Positions 16,407-25,094 of a stretch of 37,766 bases of DNA are shown piece by piece. The stretch spans positions 1-37,766 of the forward strand of contig CALXRR010000013.1 of the NCBI GenBank assembly GCA_944390905.1, in the 5' to 3' direction. The notes under the pieces were generated by a model. That model had not been told where the DNA came from. It did not search any database and was given only the letters and a program-made list of their open reading frames with translations. The position numbers and the translations under genes are program-made. This DNA comes from an uncultured Alphaproteobacteria bacterium (GTDB lineage Bacteria > Pseudomonadota > Alphaproteobacteria > RF32 > CAG-239). Positions within the stretch are counted from its first letter, which is position 1. Each line of letters opens with the position of its first letter.

Positions 16407-16808
16407 ATGTTTATGAAAACGAAAGATTGTATTGAAAATTCGGATTGGAAGCAGAAAGGTTTGGCTAAGGGTGCGGTTTATCATGGATGGTTGTTGGGTG
16501 AAGAAGATGCTTCAAAACCGATGACTTATGCCGAAGCCAAGAATTTTTGTGCAGCGCAAAAGCTTAGAGGAGGGGCTTTTCAGCTCGGTTCTATTGAAAT
16601 TTGGCATGATATTTGTATGTATGACAAGGAGAATGTCAATAGAGAGCTGATTAACGGAAATGCCAAACCATTGAGCCAAGGAAAATATTGGGTTGAAAGC
16701 GGTGATGGCAGCGATGGTTGCTGTATCGCGGATGTGGCCGGAGGAAATATTATCGGTTATATCAGTCCGGAAGCTAAGTGTTTGGTTCGTCCAATGCGAA
16801 AATTGTAG
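16407..16808 (+). CDS. Small protein with DUF1566-like C-terminus
   Basis: This is a 133-residue protein without a signal peptide. It has MTYAEAKNFCAAQKLRGGAF followed by YWVESGDGSDGCCIADVAGG and a C-terminal CLVRPMRKL. This order (AxxFC..., YW/S-S..., VRPV/M) is the DUF1566/FGE-like layout, here in a minimal version. Six cysteines are present. A second in-frame ATG is at 16413, with no clear ribosome-binding site for either. It is isolated by a terminator downstream. It differs from the secreted lectin-like genes at the left edge in lacking export signals. Function is unknown. Confidence 0.65.
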   Translation: MFMKTKDCIENSDWKQKGLAKGAVYHGWLLGEEDASKPMTYAEAKNFCAAQKLRGGAFQLGSIEIWHDICMYDKENVNRELINGNAKPLSQGKYWVESGDGSDGCCIADVAGGNIIGYISPEAKCLVRPMRKL

Positions 16809-16811
16809 AAT

Positions 16812-16835
16812 AGCCCCATAATCGGGGCTTTTTTT
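16812..16835 (+). terminator. Intrinsic terminator
   Basis: Stem AGCCCC-ATAATC-GGGGCT is followed by a run of T residues (16829-16835). Confidence 0.9.
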
Positions 16836-16852
16836 GACTGGTGAGGGTTGAG

Positions 16853-17485
16853 ATGATTAAGTTTTGTGTTTGGGATGTTGGTAATGTTATTTATGATTAT
16901 TCTTTAGAGCCTTTGCATCAGTGGGTGGCTGAGAAAACTCTTGATAAGCAATTGTTTGAGGCACGGAAAGGTAAGTTCAGCTTTAATGACTATATGCGAG
17001 GCAATGTGTCGTATGATAAAGTGTGTCAAGATTTAGAAGAATTTTATAGTGTGCCTCATAACCTTAAAAATAAATTGGAGATAAACAAAGCTTTACATCA
17101 AGGAGTGGGAGCTCATTATAGAGAAACACGTCAGGTTATGTTGGAACTGGATAAAAAAGGCATAAAAAACTGTGTGCTATCAAATGCTTTGCCGATTTTA
17201 GCCACAACAGCGCGTGTTGATGATATTATTCCGCCGGAGCGCCGCTTTACATCTTATGAATTGGGATTATTGAAGCCCGAACCTGAAATTTATGATGCAG
17301 TTCGTGAGCGGTTGGGATGTGAGTTTAAGGAAATGATGTTTGTTGATGACAAGCCTAAAAATGTGTTGACAGCTCAAAAACTTGGAATACAGGGGATTGT
17401 GTTTAACGCTAATACGGTTGTGGCAGAAATTGGCCGAGTGATTGGCGGGAATCAACCAATTTTGAATTCTCGCGGAGGCCGTTGA
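16853..17485 (+). CDS. HAD superfamily phosphatase (YihX-like)
   Basis: This is a 210-residue HAD-IA hydrolase. Motif I is VWDVGNVIYDY (DxG form, usual in the YihX sugar-phosphatase group). Motif II is CVLSNALP. Motif III is LGLLKPEPEIYD, and motif IV is MMFVDDKPKNVLTA. All catalytic positions are present, so it is probably an active phosphatase on a small phosphorylated substrate; the exact substrate cannot be read. The ATG at 16853 follows a GAGGG ribosome-binding sequence; an in-frame GTG lies at 16841. It stands upstream of yqeY-dnaG-rpoD with a 73-nt gap. Confidence 0.88.
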   Translation: MIKFCVWDVGNVIYDYSLEPLHQWVAEKTLDKQLFEARKGKFSFNDYMRGNVSYDKVCQDLEEFYSVPHNLKNKLEINKALHQGVGAHYRETRQVMLELDKKGIKNCVLSNALPILATTARVDDIIPPERRFTSYELGLLKPEPEIYDAVRERLGCEFKEMMFVDDKPKNVLTAQKLGIQGIVFNANTVVAEIGRVIGGNQPILNSRGGR

Positions 17486-17558
17486 TTAAAGAGCTTGCAA
17501 TTTGGTGCGAATACGATTATCTTAAGAACAATTTGTTTTATTGTATATGGAGGTTGAA

Positions 17559-18008
17559 ATGTTAAGAGAAGATTTGCAAAAGGCTTTAAAAGAATCTATG
17601 TTGGCTAAAGATACTCAAAAAGTCGGAGCTATTCGTTTGATTATTGCCGGTATGAAGGAAAAAGATGTTGATGCCAGAGGTAAAGGTCTGAAAGAGGCTT
17701 CAGAAACTGATTTGATGTCTATGATGCAGAATATGATTAAACAGCGTCGCGATTCTATTGATATGTATTTGAAAGGTAATCGTCAGGATTTGGCTGACAA
17801 AGAACAGGCTGAGATTGCCGTTATTGAAACGTTTTTGCCTAAGCAGATGAATGATGAGGAAATGCTGGCTGCGGTTAAAGCCGTGGTTGCTGAAACCGGT
17901 GCGTCTTCAATGAAAGATATGGGTAAAATTATGGGCGCGTTGAAGGCAAAATATGCAGGTCAGATGGATATGGGCAAGGTTTCAGGTATTATTAAGACTT
18001 TGTTCTAG
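17559..18008 (+). CDS. yqeY: GatB/YqeY domain protein
   Basis: This is a 149-residue YqeY protein, homologous to the tRNA-binding tail of GatB of the amidotransferase. It contains VGAIRLIIAGMKEKDVDAR, MIKQRRDSIDMY, and the C-terminal GKIMGALKAKYAGQMDMGKVS. Its exact role is not established. GGAGG (17549-17553) lies 5 nt before the ATG at 17559, so that start is preferred to an upstream in-frame TTG. It is 38 nt upstream of dnaG. A yqeY-dnaG-rpoD order is common in alphaproteobacteria, where yqeY takes the place of rpsU in the macromolecular synthesis operon. Confidence 0.92.
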   Translation: MLREDLQKALKESMLAKDTQKVGAIRLIIAGMKEKDVDARGKGLKEASETDLMSMMQNMIKQRRDSIDMYLKGNRQDLADKEQAEIAVIETFLPKQMNDEEMLAAVKAVVAETGASSMKDMGKIMGALKAKYAGQMDMGKVSGIIKTLF

Positions 18009-18046
18009 GGCTTGCAGGTGACTAAAGGTAGCAGGCTGGAGTTCTT

Positions 18047-19894
18047 ATGGCTGATTTGCAGAAGTTTATTGAGGAGCTGAGGGCTAAGGTTTCGATTGTG
18101 GATGTGGTCGGAGCTAAGGTTAAGCTGATACGTAAAGGTCGAGAATATCAAGCCTGCTGTCCATTCCATAATGAAAAAACACCATCGTTTACTGTTAATG
18201 AGGCTAAAGGATTTTATCACTGTTTTGGCTGTGGGGCGCATGGTGATATTGTTAAGTTTGAAATGGAGGCTAACGGGCTACCGTTTCTGGAGGCTCTGAA
18301 AAAGTTGGCTGATAAAGCCGGCTTGGAAATGCCTAAACTTTCACATGAAAAAAGTGCTCAAGCCGAAGAACGCAAAAATTTATATGAAATTATGGAAATG
18401 GCAGTGCAATATTTTGAGCGTTGTCTGCGCCTGCCGGAAGGCCGCCATGGTTTGGAGTATTTTTATAATCGCGGTTTTGATGATGCCATCTTAAGTAAGT
18501 TTCGCTTGGGATATGCGCCGGCGAATAATGGTTTGAAGGCTTGGCTAGCATCCAAAGGAGTGAGCGAGCATGAGATGATGGAGCTTGGTTTGGCGGCAAT
18601 GTCGTCACGCGAAGGCTCTAATCGGGTGTTTGATTTTTTTCGCGATAGGGTGATTATTCCGATTTTTGATAAGGCTAACCGTCCGATTGCCTTTGGTGGG
18701 AGGGTGATGAATGATGGGCAGCCTAAGTATTTGAACTCTCCGGAAACGCCAATTTTTAACAAGCGCCATGTACTGTATAATCTAAACAATGCACGAGAAA
18801 AAGGCTATGAAGCCAAAAATATTATTGTTTGCGAAGGGTATATGGACGTGATTGCGCTGAGCAAATATGGCTTTGAATATGCGGTGGCGCCGTTAGGTAC
18901 GGCTTTGACCGAAGATCAGATTGCTGAAGCGTGGAAGGTATGTAATGAGCCGACTTTGTGTTTTGATGGCGACGGTGCCGGTATTAAGGCGGCTATCCGT
19001 TCGGTGGACAGGGCTTTACCAATCTTGAAGCCGGGGTATTCGCTCAAATATGTTTTTTTACCGGACAAGCAAGATCCGGATGAGTTTTTGAAAGACAAAG
19101 GGCATGATGCTTTTGCCGAGTATTTGCAGAATACGATGCCTTTGGTGGACTTGTTGTGGAAGAAAAATACCGAAAATGTGCCATCCGCAACACCAGAGCA
19201 AAAAGCTTTAATTGAAAAAAATATTTTTGAAGAAGTTGCTAAAATAACCGATGAACAGATCAAAGGTTATTATCAACAGGCGATGAAAGAACGCGTCTAT
19301 AATGAATTAGGACGTGGAGCTTGGAAGCAGTCTTATGCTAAAAATAAAAACTTTACTCCGCGGAATGGTAAGCGTAATGGAGCTGATGTAGTTCAGGGGG
19401 TGAGAGTTGAAGTCGTTCGGCCGAAGACTAGTTTGGATGAGTTGGTGGTGAAGTTTATTTTGTCGGCAATGTTATATTATCCGGAATTGGTCGGCGAGTT
19501 TGAGGAAAAAATGTCGATGTTTGCGATGCCATCATCAGAGTGGCAGAAATTGTTTGAAGTGATGACCTCTGTTTATGTTGACGCAGAAGAAGAGGGTAGT
19601 CTGACATCAGAAGAATTTTGCGAAAAGCTCAAACAACAAGGAATGGCTAAAATTTTAGCTGCTTTGTGGGAGCTCAAAATGTTTAAGCTCCAAAAACCGA
19701 TGCTCAATACTCTGCGAAAAGAAATTGAGACCAAAATGCTGGAAGTGCAAGTGCGGCAGTTAGACGGTGAAATTAAGGAATGTTTGAACAAACTGTCCAA
19801 TGCTGAAAGTTTTTCTGAAGAAGATTATGCTTATTATCAAAATTTGAAAAAAGAACGCCAGGCTCTTATTGAAAGCGGAAATTTGAGTGATTAA
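18047..19894 (+). CDS. dnaG: DNA primase
   Basis: This is a 615-residue primase that makes RNA primers for replication. The N-terminal CHC2 zinc ribbon is complete (C38, H41, C59, C62 in CCPFHNEKTPSF and YHCFGCGAHGD). The catalytic core has the TOPRIM motifs EGYMD (263-267) and DGDGAG (307-312). The C-terminal part (about 450-615) is the helicase-binding region and ends in a coiled-coil-like LKKERQALIES. GGAG precedes the ATG. It is the middle gene of yqeY-dnaG-rpoD, separated from rpoD by 158 nt containing a promoter. Confidence 0.97.
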   Translation: MADLQKFIEELRAKVSIVDVVGAKVKLIRKGREYQACCPFHNEKTPSFTVNEAKGFYHCFGCGAHGDIVKFEMEANGLPFLEALKKLADKAGLEMPKLSHEKSAQAEERKNLYEIMEMAVQYFERCLRLPEGRHGLEYFYNRGFDDAILSKFRLGYAPANNGLKAWLASKGVSEHEMMELGLAAMSSREGSNRVFDFFRDRVIIPIFDKANRPIAFGGRVMNDGQPKYLNSPETPIFNKRHVLYNLNNAREKGYEAKNIIVCEGYMDVIALSKYGFEYAVAPLGTALTEDQIAEAWKVCNEPTLCFDGDGAGIKAAIRSVDRALPILKPGYSLKYVFLPDKQDPDEFLKDKGHDAFAEYLQNTMPLVDLLWKKNTENVPSATPEQKALIEKNIFEEVAKITDEQIKGYYQQAMKERVYNELGRGAWKQSYAKNKNFTPRNGKRNGADVVQGVRVEVVRPKTSLDELVVKFILSAMLYYPELVGEFEEKMSMFAMPSSEWQKLFEVMTSVYVDAEEEGSLTSEEFCEKLKQQGMAKILAALWELKMFKLQKPMLNTLRKEIETKMLEVQVRQLDGEIKECLNKLSNAESFSEEDYAYYQNLKKERQALIESGNLSD

Positions 19895-19951
19895 CTAATA
19901 TTTTAGAAAGTTGTGCTAGAAAATTTTTCGAATCTTTTAAATATACAACAC

Positions 19952-19980
19952 TTGACAAATTAATGAAAAAATATTAAAAG
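19952..19980 (+). promoter_or_regulatory. Putative rpoD promoter
   Basis: TTGACA (19952-19957), a 17-nt spacer and TAAAAG (19975-19980; TTAAAA is the alternative -10) lie in the dnaG-rpoD gap. The sequence around the -35 (TTGACAAATTAATGAAAA) is nearly repeated upstream of the 47-residue gene at 35763. Confidence 0.55.
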
Positions 19981-20052
19981 GTTGCCAGCTAGCAAATTTT
20001 AGGAGTCGTATGGCTCCGGTGTTCGTTTTTAAAATCGATTTTAAGGAATGTC

Positions 20053-22128
20053 ATGTCAGATATTGATAATCAAGATTTTTATGATGGTAATGCCGCTGAT
20101 GCCCCGTTGATTGATTCTTTGGGTAGTGCGGTGAAACGTCTGATTGATAAAGGTAAAGCGCGCGGTTATATTACTATGGAAGAGCTTAATCGTGCATTGC
20201 CTCCGGAACGCGAATCTTCTGAACAGATTGAAGATATTATGACCGAAATCTCTGATTTGGGAATTAGTATTGTGTCAGAAGCTGATGCCGATGCCGGCGA
20301 TAATGAGGAAGAAGATGTTGTTGAGGATTATGAAGATTCCGGTAACTTCGATGAAAAAGAACTTGGACGATCCGATGATCCAGTCAGAATGTATCTGAAG
20401 GAAATGGGTTGCGTTGAGCTGTTGTCTCGTGAAGGGGAAATCGCTATCGCTAAACGTATTGAAGCCGGTAAAACCGTTATGATTGACGGTTTGTGCGAAA
20501 GCCCAATGACCCTGAAAGCTATTGCTGCTTGGCGTGATGATTTAGTCGAAGGCAAAATGCAGCTGCGTGATATTGTCGATTTGGAAATGATGTATGGCGA
20601 CGATGCTGAGGCTTTGGCTTATGATGATGATGAAACTCAGGTCGATGATCTGGAAAAAGTTGCCGAAGAACTTGAAGATAAAGAAAATCTTGATGATATT
20701 GATGAAGATTTGGAAGGCGATATTGACCTTGAAGATACCGTCGAAGATGAAGAAGACGAAGATGATGACGATGCCGCGGCTTTAGATGCTGAAAACGAAG
20801 ATGAAACCAATGGCGAAGAAGGCGATGTCGATGACGAGGAAGGTGTGGGCGGTCGTACCGCTGCTTCGGTCGCTGCCATGGAAGAAGCTTTGATGCAGCC
20901 GGTATTGGAAATCTTGACCAAAATATCCAGCTATTATGATGATTTGAAGAAAATTCAATGTCAGCGTATTGAGGCTATTATTGCCGGTAAAAAGCTTTCA
21001 TCAGCAACAGAAAAAAAATATTTGCAAGTTAAACGCGAATTGGTTGAACTGATGAGCTCTATTCATTTGAATGCTTCAAGAATTGAGCAGTTGGTCGAAC
21101 AACTTAATGAACTGAACCGTCGCTTGATGGGGCTGGAAGGCAAATTGTTGCGTTATGCTTTGTCTTGCAAAGTTAAACGTGAAGACTTCTTGGTGGCTTA
21201 TCAAAAGTCGGAGCTTGATCCGAAGTGGTTGGAAAAAATATCTAAAAAATCTGATAAGCACTGGAAAGCATTTGTTGAAAAATATGGCAATGAAATCGTA
21301 GAATTGCGTGAATCTATTGCCAATATGGCTTCAGAATGCGGGTTGCCGATTAATGAATATCGCCGTATGGTTGATACCATTAAAAAAGGTGAGCGTGAGG
21401 CCGAACGTGCTAAAAAAGAAATGATTGAGGCTAACTTGCGCTTGGTGATTTCAATTGCTAAAAAGTACACCAATCGCGGTTTGCAGTTTCTTGATTTGAT
21501 TCAAGAAGGAAATATCGGCTTGATGAAAGCCGTTGATAAATTTGAGTATCGCCGTGGTTATAAGTTTTCAACCTATGCTACTTGGTGGATACGTCAGGCG
21601 ATTACGCGTTCGATTGCAGACCAAGCGCGCACCATTCGTATTCCGGTACATATGATTGAAACGATTAACAAGTTGGTTCGTACTTCACGTCAGATGTTGG
21701 CAGAAATGGGACGCGAGCCGACGCCGGAAGAGGTGGCTAAGCGTTTGTCTATGCCGATTGAGAAAGTTCGTAAAGTGATGAAAATTGCTAAAGAGCCGGT
21801 ATCTTTGGAGGCTCCGGTCGGTGATGAGGAAGACTCTTCTTTGGGTGATTTTATTGCGGATGAGAGTGCTTTGCAGCCTTTGGATTCGGCAATTCATTCT
21901 AACTTGAAAGAAACTTGTACGCGCATTTTGTCTTCTTTGACGCCGCGTGAGGAAAGGGTGCTGCGTATGCGCTTTGGTATTGGTATGAATACTGATCATA
22001 CTTTGGAAGAGGTTGGACAGCAGTTTAATGTTACGCGTGAGCGTATTCGTCAGATTGAGGCGAAGGCTTTGCGTAAACTTAAACATCCGAGCCGTTCGCG
22101 CAAGTTGCGTTCATTCTTGGATCAGTAA
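20053..22128 (+). CDS. rpoD: RNA polymerase primary sigma factor (sigma-70/RpoD)
   Basis: This is a 691-residue housekeeping sigma factor. Region 1.1 is N-terminal (about 15-75), and region 1.2 begins near [12 protein letters not shown] very acidic stretch follows (about 183-264, with [16 protein letters not shown]) in the non-conserved insert usual for proteobacterial RpoD. Region 2 has [20 protein letters not shown] and [17 protein letters not shown], region 3 follows, and region 4.2 has [19 protein letters not shown]. All DNA-contacting motifs are intact. AAGGA precedes the ATG. It is the last gene of yqeY-dnaG-rpoD, with an added promoter in front and two terminators behind. Confidence 0.98.
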   Translation: MSDIDNQDFYDGNAADAPLIDSLGSAVKRLIDKGKARGYITMEELNRALPPERESSEQIEDIMTEISDLGISIVSEADADAGDNEEEDVVEDYEDSGNFDEKELGRSDDPVRMYLKEMGCVELLSREGEIAIAKRIEAGKTVMIDGLCESPMTLKAIAAWRDDLVEGKMQLRDIVDLEMMYGDDAEALAYDDDETQVDDLEKVAEELEDKENLDDIDEDLEGDIDLEDTVEDEEDEDDDDAAALDAENEDETNGEEGDVDDEEGVGGRTAASVAAMEEALMQPVLEILTKISSYYDDLKKIQCQRIEAIIAGKKLSSATEKKYLQVKRELVELMSSIHLNASRIEQLVEQLNELNRRLMGLEGKLLRYALSCKVKREDFLVAYQKSELDPKWLEKISKKSDKHWKAFVEKYGNEIVELRESIANMASECGLPINEYRRMVDTIKKGEREAERAKKEMIEANLRLVISIAKKYTNRGLQFLDLIQEGNIGLMKAVDKFEYRRGYKFSTYATWWIRQAITRSIADQARTIRIPVHMIETINKLVRTSRQMLAEMGREPTPEEVAKRLSMPIEKVRKVMKIAKEPVSLEAPVGDEEDSSLGDFIADESALQPLDSAIHSNLKETCTRILSSLTPREERVLRMRFGIGMNTDHTLEEVGQQFNVTRERIRQIEAKALRKLKHPSRSRKLRSFLDQ

Positions 22129-22147
22129 CTTATTAAATAAAGATGGA

Positions 22148-22181
22148 AAATCCCGAGGTTTTAGGTCTTCGGGATTTTTTT
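22148..22181 (+). terminator. rpoD terminator
   Basis: Stem AAATCCCGAGG pairs with CTTCGGGATTT (22148-22158 with 22167-22177; one G-U) and is followed by T residues. Confidence 0.9.
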
Positions 22182-22259
22182 GTATCCAGATAAATGGCTG
22201 GATAGAACTTTAAGTACGGTATTTGAAAATGGCGCAGAAAAAGTAAGTAAACATTATTG

Positions 22260-22295
22260 ATGAGGTTTTGCCTTGGGCAAAGCCTCATTTTTTTT
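22260..22295 (+). terminator. Second terminator downstream of rpoD
   Basis: A 12-bp stem (22261-22272 with 22276-22287, one G-U), a 3-nt loop and eight T residues. No gene lies between this and the first terminator, so it acts as a back-up or is left from a lost gene. Confidence 0.85.
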
Positions 22296-22314
22296 GTGTT
22301 GATGGTAAATAAAA

Positions 22315-22345
22315 TTGTAGACGAATAAACAAAATGTGATATAAC
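22315..22345 (+). promoter_or_regulatory. Putative promoter (extended -10)
   Basis: TGATATAAC gives an extended -10 (TATAAC at 22340-22345), with a weak -35 TTGTAG at 22315. The predicted start is about 25 nt before the ATG of the next gene. Confidence 0.4.
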
Positions 22346-22376
22346 GGCAGGGTTTATTAATTATTTTAGTTGTATT

Positions 22377-22817
22377 ATGAAAAATATATTGTTATGTGCG
22401 GCGCTGTTTGTGGGCGCGGCAAGTATTGAAGCGCAGGATGTTGAAAACTATCAAGAGGAATGCCATACAAAGTGGCGTTATGTTTTGCCTAGTGATGATG
22501 TGGTGTCTATCCCCGAGCTTAAAGTTCAATTTGTGTGGAATGCAAAATATGCTGAATTATATGTGATTAAGTATAAAAAACATTTGGTTACGGAATTGGA
22601 TTTGAACGGTGAGATGGTTTTTGATGAGCGAGAGGCATGTGTCGTTTTGGCTGTATATGGAATTGCCCAAATGGAGTGGGAAGAAGATAATCCTTTGCGG
22701 CTGGGTAAAATCGGCGAAATTGGTTATTATGCTGATGTCCAGCAGTTTGACGACCATGTGGAGCTTAGAGTATGGCGCGGAGGGCAAGTGATTTTTAAAA
22801 AATCTTGGTTCTCTTAA
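22377..22817 (+). CDS. Hypothetical exported protein
   Basis: This is a 146-residue protein. Its signal peptide (residues about 1-19, MKNILLCAALFVGAASIEA) leads to a mature domain of alternating hydrophobic and charged residues, suggesting beta strands (KVQFVWNAKYAELYVIKY; HVELRVWRGGQVIFKK). It has two Cys in the mature part (ECHTKW and EACVV). I do not recognise a family. It is probably periplasmic. It has its own promoter-like sequence and lies alone between terminators and another single gene. No clear Shine-Dalgarno is seen. Confidence 0.65.
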   Translation: MKNILLCAALFVGAASIEAQDVENYQEECHTKWRYVLPSDDVVSIPELKVQFVWNAKYAELYVIKYKKHLVTELDLNGEMVFDEREACVVLAVYGIAQMEWEEDNPLRLGKIGEIGYYADVQQFDDHVELRVWRGGQVIFKKSWFS

Positions 22818-22872
22818 ATTTTGTTGTAATGAAAAGCGTTATTAAAAGTTGATTTTAATGACATTTTTTTGT

Positions 22873-22901
22873 TTGACAAAAAAGATTTAGAGTTCTATTT
22901 T
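22873..22901 (+). promoter_or_regulatory. Promoter
   Basis: TTGACA (22873-22878), a 17-nt spacer and TATTTT (22896-22901), with the start codon 38 nt further on. Confidence 0.65.
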
Positions 22902-22939
22902 GGGACTGTTTTGGTTATTATTTAATTTATAATTGTATT

Positions 22940-23380
22940 ATGGAAACTAGAAAATTAGTAATTAAGTCCTCTGAAGAGGCTTTGGGGGCAATGGTGGCGA
23001 TGTTGTCGGCTAATATGATTGACAATGAACTGGTTGCTACGCCTGCTGAAAAAGATGCTTGTGGGGAAGAAATTCCCGGAACACATGAGTATGGTGTGAA
23101 GTTAGGGTGGCTGAATCGCGGTGATGATGATTTGGTCGGATGCCCATGTTTTGCTTGTGATTTTGATGGAATGTTGCCTACCGGTGAATGCATCAAGGCT
23201 GTGGTATATGTTAAGGCTTTTGCAAACAAAACTTTGCACATGTGTCGGATGCATCGCCGAGATGAAATTGCGGAGTTCAAGGAAATCAAAGACGGTGAAA
23301 CTTTTACCATGCATGATGAGCTGGGCCGTTTTGTAGATGAGGATTATCGCTATTTGAATGGTGAAATTATTAAGTGCTAG
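22940..23380 (+). CDS. Hypothetical cytoplasmic Cys-containing protein
   Basis: This is a 146-residue protein without signal peptide or membrane segment. Cysteines are grouped as GCPCFACDF (a CxCxxC), MCRMHRRDE and single Cys near each end, which could bind a metal, but no known zinc-finger spacing is complete. It contains two antiparallel-strand-like stretches (AVVYVKAFANK; GETFTMHDELGRFVDEDY). I do not recognise a family. It has a well-formed promoter at 22873 and a strong terminator at 23388, so it is a single-gene unit, and no Shine-Dalgarno is seen before the ATG. Confidence 0.65.
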   Translation: METRKLVIKSSEEALGAMVAMLSANMIDNELVATPAEKDACGEEIPGTHEYGVKLGWLNRGDDDLVGCPCFACDFDGMLPTGECIKAVVYVKAFANKTLHMCRMHRRDEIAEFKEIKDGETFTMHDELGRFVDEDYRYLNGEIIKC

Positions 23381-23387
23381 TTGAAAC

Positions 23388-23425
23388 AACCTCTGTAAAT
23401 CTGATGATTTACGGAGGTTTTTTTT
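23388..23425 (+). terminator. Intrinsic terminator
   Basis: A 14-bp stem (23388-23401 with 23406-23419, one G-U), a 4-nt loop and a T tract. Confidence 0.92.
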
Positions 23426-23527
23426 GTGGAAATGTTAATTATTTTGTTTGACGATGGATGTTTTTTTGTCATACTCTGTTATAAATATTTTAATTTTTTT
23501 GATTTTTTTTATTAGGGTTGCAGTTTT

Positions 23528-24754
23528 ATGTATTATGCGAATATGTTGTTTTCTTCAAGAGGTGTGCAAAATTTAGGTGATAATGTACAGCTTATTGCTC
23601 TTGATAAGATATATAAGGATCGTTTTAATCTTTCTGAAAAAGAAATATGTTATATTAATAAAAATGACTTAGCTACATACGATGGAAAAGAGGTTGTTCT
23701 TCCTGTATCTTTGGCCATGGTTGATTATTCCGAAAATGGGTGGGCCGGACGGTTTTCGGAAAAAATTACACCTGTGTTTTTGGGACTAAGTATTGCTAAA
23801 GATTTTTTTACAGATCAAGAAGTGGCATTTTTTAAAAAACATGAGCCTGTGGGATGTAGAGATGAGCGAACATATCGGACAATGTGCAAATATAATATAG
23901 CGGCTTATTTGGCTGGTTGTATTACCTTGACATTTCCTGATAGAGAGCAAAAGGAATATAAAAAAGTTTATGCTGTTGATTTGGCTGCGGAAGATATTGA
24001 AAAATTACCCGAGTTTTTGAAAGAAAATTTAGAGGTGACTTCTCATTTTATTACAGATTTATCTGTAGATCCTAAGAAAAAAATGCAAGAACAGTATGAT
24101 ATGTATATTAATAACGCTAAATGTGTTATAACTCCTTTATTGCATTGCAGTGTACCATGTTTGGCTGCGGGAATTCCGGTAATTTGTGTTAAAAATATTT
24201 TATCATATCGTTTTGCTTGGATTGATAAATTGTTAAAAATTTATACCTCAGATACCTTGAGTTCTATAAAGGGTTTTCCTGAAAAAGTTGATATTGAATA
24301 TCCAAGGAAGTTATTAACTGAATTGACTGTTAAAAGATTGAAATCTCCTTTTGAGACTTTTCCCGAAATGCAATTGTTGACTTCTTTTTGGCTGGATAGA
24401 GAACAGAAGAAATATGAGATTGATCCTTTTTTACCTTATTTGCGTTTTATGGAAAATAATATGAAAGATAAAAATGCTCCTTATACTTATAGTATTTGGG
24501 GAGTAACACAAATGTCTGAAATGATTGTGGAATATTGTAAGAAAAATTATCCTAATGCAAGATTAAAGGATGTTTATGATAAATATAAAAGGTTTGATTT
24601 TTATGGAATTAAAACAAAATCTTCGGAATATGTTTCTAATGATGTAGATTTTATTTTTGTGACATCAAACGGACCAGAAAAAGATGCTAGAGATATGATT
24701 GCAAAAAATATAATTAGTGAAAGTAAGGTTTGTTTTATTAAGTTATATAAATAA
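23528..24754 (+). CDS. Polysaccharide pyruvyl transferase family protein
   Basis: This is a 408-residue protein with the pyruvyl transferase family layout: an N-terminal SSRGVQNLGDNVQLIALDKI, then KKHEPVGCRDERTYRTM, and a C-terminal Rossmann half with NNAKCVITPLLHCSVPCLAAGIPVI. Such enzymes add pyruvyl ketals to cell-surface polysaccharides. About 120 residues follow the core (from about residue 285) and have no match I recognise. The gene is noticeably more AT-rich than its neighbours and stands alone, not in a glycan cluster, which hints at horizontal acquisition. The donor and acceptor are unknown. AGGG lies upstream of the ATG. Confidence 0.78.
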   Translation: MYYANMLFSSRGVQNLGDNVQLIALDKIYKDRFNLSEKEICYINKNDLATYDGKEVVLPVSLAMVDYSENGWAGRFSEKITPVFLGLSIAKDFFTDQEVAFFKKHEPVGCRDERTYRTMCKYNIAAYLAGCITLTFPDREQKEYKKVYAVDLAAEDIEKLPEFLKENLEVTSHFITDLSVDPKKKMQEQYDMYINNAKCVITPLLHCSVPCLAAGIPVICVKNILSYRFAWIDKLLKIYTSDTLSSIKGFPEKVDIEYPRKLLTELTVKRLKSPFETFPEMQLLTSFWLDREQKKYEIDPFLPYLRFMENNMKDKNAPYTYSIWGVTQMSEMIVEYCKKNYPNARLKDVYDKYKRFDFYGIKTKSSEYVSNDVDFIFVTSNGPEKDARDMIAKNIISESKVCFIKLYK

Positions 24755-24838
24755 GTATATTACTTGTTAAATATTAAAATTATGATTATATGTGGTTGTG
24801 GTGGTATTCTAAAATGTGGAATTATTTTAAATAAGGGC

Positions 24839-24867
24839 TTGACTAAATGGTGAGTTTAATTTATGTT
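24839..24867 (+). promoter_or_regulatory. tRNA promoter
   Basis: TTGACT (24839-24844), a 17-nt spacer and TATGTT (24862-24867) end 13 nt before the tRNA. Confidence 0.65.
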
Positions 24868-24880
24868 GTTAGGCGTTGTC

Positions 24881-24957
24881 GGGCCCTTAGCTCAGTTGGT
24901 TAGAGCAGGCCGCTCATAACGGTCTGGTCGTTGGTTCGAGTCCATCAGGGCCCACCA
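24881..24957 (+). tRNA. tRNA with CAT anticodon, tRNA-Ile2-like
   Basis: This is a 77-nt tRNA with encoded CCA. Acceptor GGGCCCT pairs with AGGGCCC. The anticodon arm GGCCG-CTCATAA-CGGTC has CAT. The body (CTTAGCTCAGT, GAGCAGGC, CTGGTCG, AGTCCA) is much closer to bacterial tRNA-Ile2, whose C34 is changed to lysidine, than to elongator or initiator tRNA-Met. Identity as Ile2 is inferred from this likeness. Confidence 0.93.
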
Positions 24958-24960
24958 CTT

Positions 24961-24992
24961 AAAGCCTTTCCCTTTGTGGAAGGGCTTTTTTT
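24961..24992 (+). terminator. tRNA terminator
   Basis: An 11-bp stem (24961-24971 with 24978-24988, one G-U), a 6-nt loop and a T tract. Confidence 0.9.
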
Positions 24993-25038
24993 GTTGGCGA
25001 ATATAATTTTTTTTTGAACATTTTGTTAATCATTGTCG

Positions 25039-25066
25039 TTTACATATTTAGATAACGTGATATTTT
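25039..25066 (+). promoter_or_regulatory. Putative promoter of the macA-macB-nodT operon
   Basis: TTTACA (25039-25044), a 16-nt spacer and TATTTT (25061-25066) lie 28 nt before the macA ATG. Confidence 0.55.
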
Positions 25067-25094
25067 TAGGCAATTTGAATAAAAGAGATGACAA

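Noticed and set aside
20637..20921. Poly-serine open frame antisense to rpoD
   Set aside because: It is the complement of the acidic Asp/Glu tract of RpoD, which reads as serine codons on the other strand.
24881..24957. Initiator or elongator tRNA-Met
   Set aside because: The acceptor is fully paired (initiators have a 1-72 mismatch), and the body matches tRNA-Ile2 rather than tRNA-Met.
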